The notes beneath the pieces were generated by a model. It worked only from the letters and a program-made list of their open reading frames with translations, had not been told where the DNA came from and did no database searches. Shown here one piece after another: positions 61,828-64,000 of a DNA stretch of 64,000 nucleotides. A program made the position numbers and the translations under genes. Positions within the stretch are counted from its first letter, which is position 1. Each line of letters starts with the position of its first letter. This DNA comes from Salinigranum marinum (lineage in GTDB: Archaea; Halobacteriota; Halobacteria; Halobacteriales; Haloferacaceae): contig NZ_CP100461.1 in the NCBI RefSeq assembly GCF_024228675.1, positions 930,001-994,000 on the forward strand, read 5' to 3'.

Positions 61828-64000
61828 TCAGTCGATGTGGATCGCCGGCTTGTCCGGCCGTGCCTTCCGCGCGAGGTCGTCGTCGGGGTCGTCGGTCGCC
61901 CGGCGGACCGCCACCTCGGCCCCGAACTCCTCCTCGAAGAGCCAGGCGGCCTGCTCGAACAGCGCGAGTTCGCGGTCGGCGTCGAGCACGGGTTCGAGTC
62001 CCGGCTTTCGCTCGGCAACGCGGGTGGCGTACTCCGCGGCGACCTCGCCGTGTTCGCCGATCCGGTCGTCGGCCATGAGCTGTCCCACCACGGCCGCGTC
62101 CGGGTCGGCCGCGCGGGCCAGTTCGTACGCCCGGTACTTCCACGGCTGGGCGACCACGATCTCGATCCGTTCCGGTGCGTCGATCCCGACCACGTCCGTG
62201 ATCCCGCGGACGTCGTCGAGGGTCCGCCGGACGAGCTGACGCTCGACCCGGTGGTCGGTGACCGCCCGGAGCGGCTCGGGCCACCGCGCCTCCGCGACTA
62301 AACCCTCTTCCCCGAGCATGCTCCACAGCTCCTCGCCGAGGAACGGGGTGATCGGGGCGACAAAGCGGGCCAGCGCCCGGAGACCGCGCTCGTAGGGGTA
62401 CTTGTACGGCGTGTCGTACGCGCGGTAGCGCCGGAGCAGCCGCGTCAGCCCGTGGATCTCGCTCACTACCCGGTGGAACCGGAAGCGCTCGTAGTCGGCG
62501 GTGACCGCGGCGATCGTGCGGTCGAGCTCGCGTTCGAGGTACGTGTCGTGTGGGGCGTGTTCGTCGCGGGCCGCTTCCTCGTCGCGCTCCGTGTACTCCT
62601 GGACCAGTCGGTAGACCGTCTGCTGGAGATCGTACGCCGTCGAGACCTTCTTGGCGGTCCACTCGAAGTCCTGTTCGGGGTGCGCGGCCGACAGCACGAA
62701 CAGCCGGGTGGTCTCGGCACCGTACTCGTGGGGGGCGATGGCGTTGCCCTTCGACTTCGACATCTTCTCGCCGTCGTAGAGGACGGTCCCCTGGTTCACG
62801 AGTCGCTCGACGGGTTCGCGCACGTCGAGGAGACCGAGATCACAGAGCGCCCGCGCGAAAAACCGGATGTACAGCAGGTGCAACACGGCGTGTTCGTCGC
62901 CGCCGACGTAGACGTCGACGGGCAGGAGCTCGTTCGCCCCCTCGGTGTCGAACGGTGCCGTCTCCAGGTCGGGCGAGAGAAAACGCAGGAAGTACCACGA
63001 GGAGTCGACGAACGTGTCCATCGTGTCTGTCTCCCGCCGCGCCGGGCGGCCGCAGTCGGGACAGGTCGTCTCGACGAACTCCTCGCTCGCGTCGAGCGGG
63101 TTGCCGGTCGTCTTGACGAACGCGGGGAGTTCGACCGGGAGCTCCTCGTCCGGGACGAGCACGTGCCCGCAGTCGTCGCAGTGCACGACGGGGATCGGCG
63201 TCCCCCAGTAGCGCTGGCGGGAGATGAGCCAGTCGCGCAGGCGGTACGTCACCGACGACTCGACCGCGGGCTCGTCGAGGAGTCGGTCGCGCGCGGCCGC
63301 GCTCGCGAGCCCGTCGTACGCGCCGCTGTCGGTGAGCATCCCGTCGCCGGTGAAGGGCTCGTCGGGGAGGTTCGTCCCCGAACCGTCGACGGGTTCGACG
63401 GCCTGGGTGACGGGGATGTCGTGCGCGCGGGCGAAGGCGTGGTCGCGCTCGTTGTGCGCCGGGACGCCCAGCACCGCGCCCGTCCCCACGTCGTCGAGGA
63501 CGTACGCGGCGACGTAGACGGGGAGTTCCTCGCCGGTGAGGGGGTGGGTCGCGCGGAGCCCGGTGTCGACGCCCGACGTCCCCTCCGTGTCGGCGTGACC
63601 GCGGACCATGTCGACGTACTGCGCGACGGTCTCGTCCTCGGCGGCGACCGCTCGAGAGAGATCGTGACCCGGTGCGAGTGCGACGAACGTCCCGCCGTAC
63701 ACCGTGTCGAGCCTGGTCGTGAACACGTCGACCGTCGCGTCGCGGTCGACCACGTCGAGCGTGACCCGCGCCCCCTCCCGTCGCCCGATCCAGTTGCGCT
63801 GGATCTCGCGGACGCCCTCCGACCAGCCGTCGAGCTCTTCCAGCCCGGCGTGGAGCTCCTCCGCGTAGTCGGTGATCCCGAAGAACCACTGGTCGAGGTC
63901 GCGCCGCCCGACAGGCGTCTCACACCGCCAGCAGACGTCGACCGTCTCCCTCCCGCCGTCGTGGGTGGCGTGTTCGTCCCCAGTCGATCCGTCCGTCGCC
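61828..64000 (-). CDS. leuS: leucyl-tRNA synthetase, 5' end outside window
   Basis: The frame is open from the right edge to 61828 (about 723 residues). Class I features are present: the segment before CP1 (QWFFGITDYAEEL), the editing domain (TTRLDTVYGGTFVALAPG, VGTGAVLGVPAHNERDHAFA), the zinc region (CDDCGHVLVPDE, CPDCGRPARRE), the KMSKS loop in DGEKMSKSKGNAIAPHEYG, and an anticodon-binding domain. The arrangement is that of the bacterial-like LeuRS typical of haloarchaea. It attaches leucine to tRNA-Leu. Start codon and HIGH motif lie beyond the window. Confidence 0.96.
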   Translation of the reverse strand, partial: ATDGSTGDEHATHDGGRETVDVCWRCETPVGRRDLDQWFFGITDYAEELHAGLEELDGWSEGVREIQRNWIGRREGARVTLDVVDRDATVDVFTTRLDTVYGGTFVALAPGHDLSRAVAAEDETVAQYVDMVRGHADTEGTSGVDTGLRATHPLTGEELPVYVAAYVLDDVGTGAVLGVPAHNERDHAFARAHDIPVTQAVEPVDGSGTNLPDEPFTGDGMLTDSGAYDGLASAAARDRLLDEPAVESSVTYRLRDWLISRQRYWGTPIPVVHCDDCGHVLVPDEELPVELPAFVKTTGNPLDASEEFVETTCPDCGRPARRETDTMDTFVDSSWYFLRFLSPDLETAPFDTEGANELLPVDVYVGGDEHAVLHLLYIRFFARALCDLGLLDVREPVERLVNQGTVLYDGEKMSKSKGNAIAPHEYGAETTRLFVLSAAHPEQDFEWTAKKVSTAYDLQQTVYRLVQEYTERDEEAARDEHAPHDTYLERELDRTIAAVTADYERFRFHRVVSEIHGLTRLLRRYRAYDTPYKYPYERGLRALARFVAPITPFLGEELWSMLGEEGLVAEARWPEPLRAVTDHRVERQLVRRTLDDVRGITDVVGIDAPERIEIVVAQPWKYRAYELARAADPDAAVVGQLMADDRIGEHGEVAAEYATRVAERKPGLEPVLDADRELALFEQAAWLFEEEFGAEVAVRRATDDPDDDLARKARPDKPAIHID

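Overview
The window is chromosomal DNA of an extremely halophilic archaeon (class Halobacteria). The evidence is high GC, acidic proteins, leaderless promoters with a TATA-like box about 27 bases before the start codon, a Tat-type lipoprotein, a TATA-binding protein gene, an Orc1/Cdc6 gene with origin repeats, and a single archaeal-type 16S-tRNA-Ala-23S-5S rRNA operon. Genus cannot be fixed by eye.

Layout. 1-5180: end of an ABC transporter operon (permease tail and ATPase), a large GT-C type membrane glycosyltransferase, a metallo-beta-lactamase-fold hydrolase, a tiny zinc ribbon protein and a GNAT acetyltransferase with no normal start codon. 5233-14445: an alpha-glucan locus with two overlapping GH13 genes on the minus strand, divergent from a 1514-residue protein carrying two glucoamylase (GH15) halves. 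15003-21000: housekeeping and unknown genes, including a frameshifted cupin gene, a hybrid sensor kinase and an EamA transporter. 21180-27145: a PQQ-type beta-propeller lipoprotein, the queD-queE-queC operon for preQ0 (archaeosine and related deazaguanines), a thioesterase, a conserved small protein and a 2Fe-2S ferredoxin.

27433-39419 is a provirus of about 12 kb inserted in the 3' end of a tRNA-Tyr gene. It has a tyrosine integrase beside the distal att site, a cascade of tiny overlapping zinc-binding genes, a PhiH1-repressor-like winged-helix gene, a VapBC-like pair, a packaging-type ATPase, and a plus-strand block of small genes that looks structural (two candidate capsid proteins plus several one-TM proteins). 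The closest known architecture is that of tailless, internal-membrane haloviruses of the sphaerolipovirus/SNJ1 kind; this is inference from gene content. Two repeat-rich control regions lie inside it: an ACCCGAT/ATCGGGT array between divergent transcripts, and a hairpin/palindrome cluster split by an ISH8-like IS4-family insertion with a 10-bp target duplication.

39573-48848: a SAM methyltransferase, an Eco57I-like DNA methyltransferase, an XPB-type helicase, an unknown protein, then a replication origin (nine 19-bp ORB-like repeats and an AT-rich stretch) directly upstream of orc1/cdc6, and a wHTH regulator. 48946-55595: tbp, tandem rRNA promoters and the rRNA operon. 56535-64000: a repeat-containing secreted protein, two coupled unknown genes, a YchF/Obg GTPase, a universal stress protein, a CinA-like amidohydrolase and most of leuS, which runs off the right edge.
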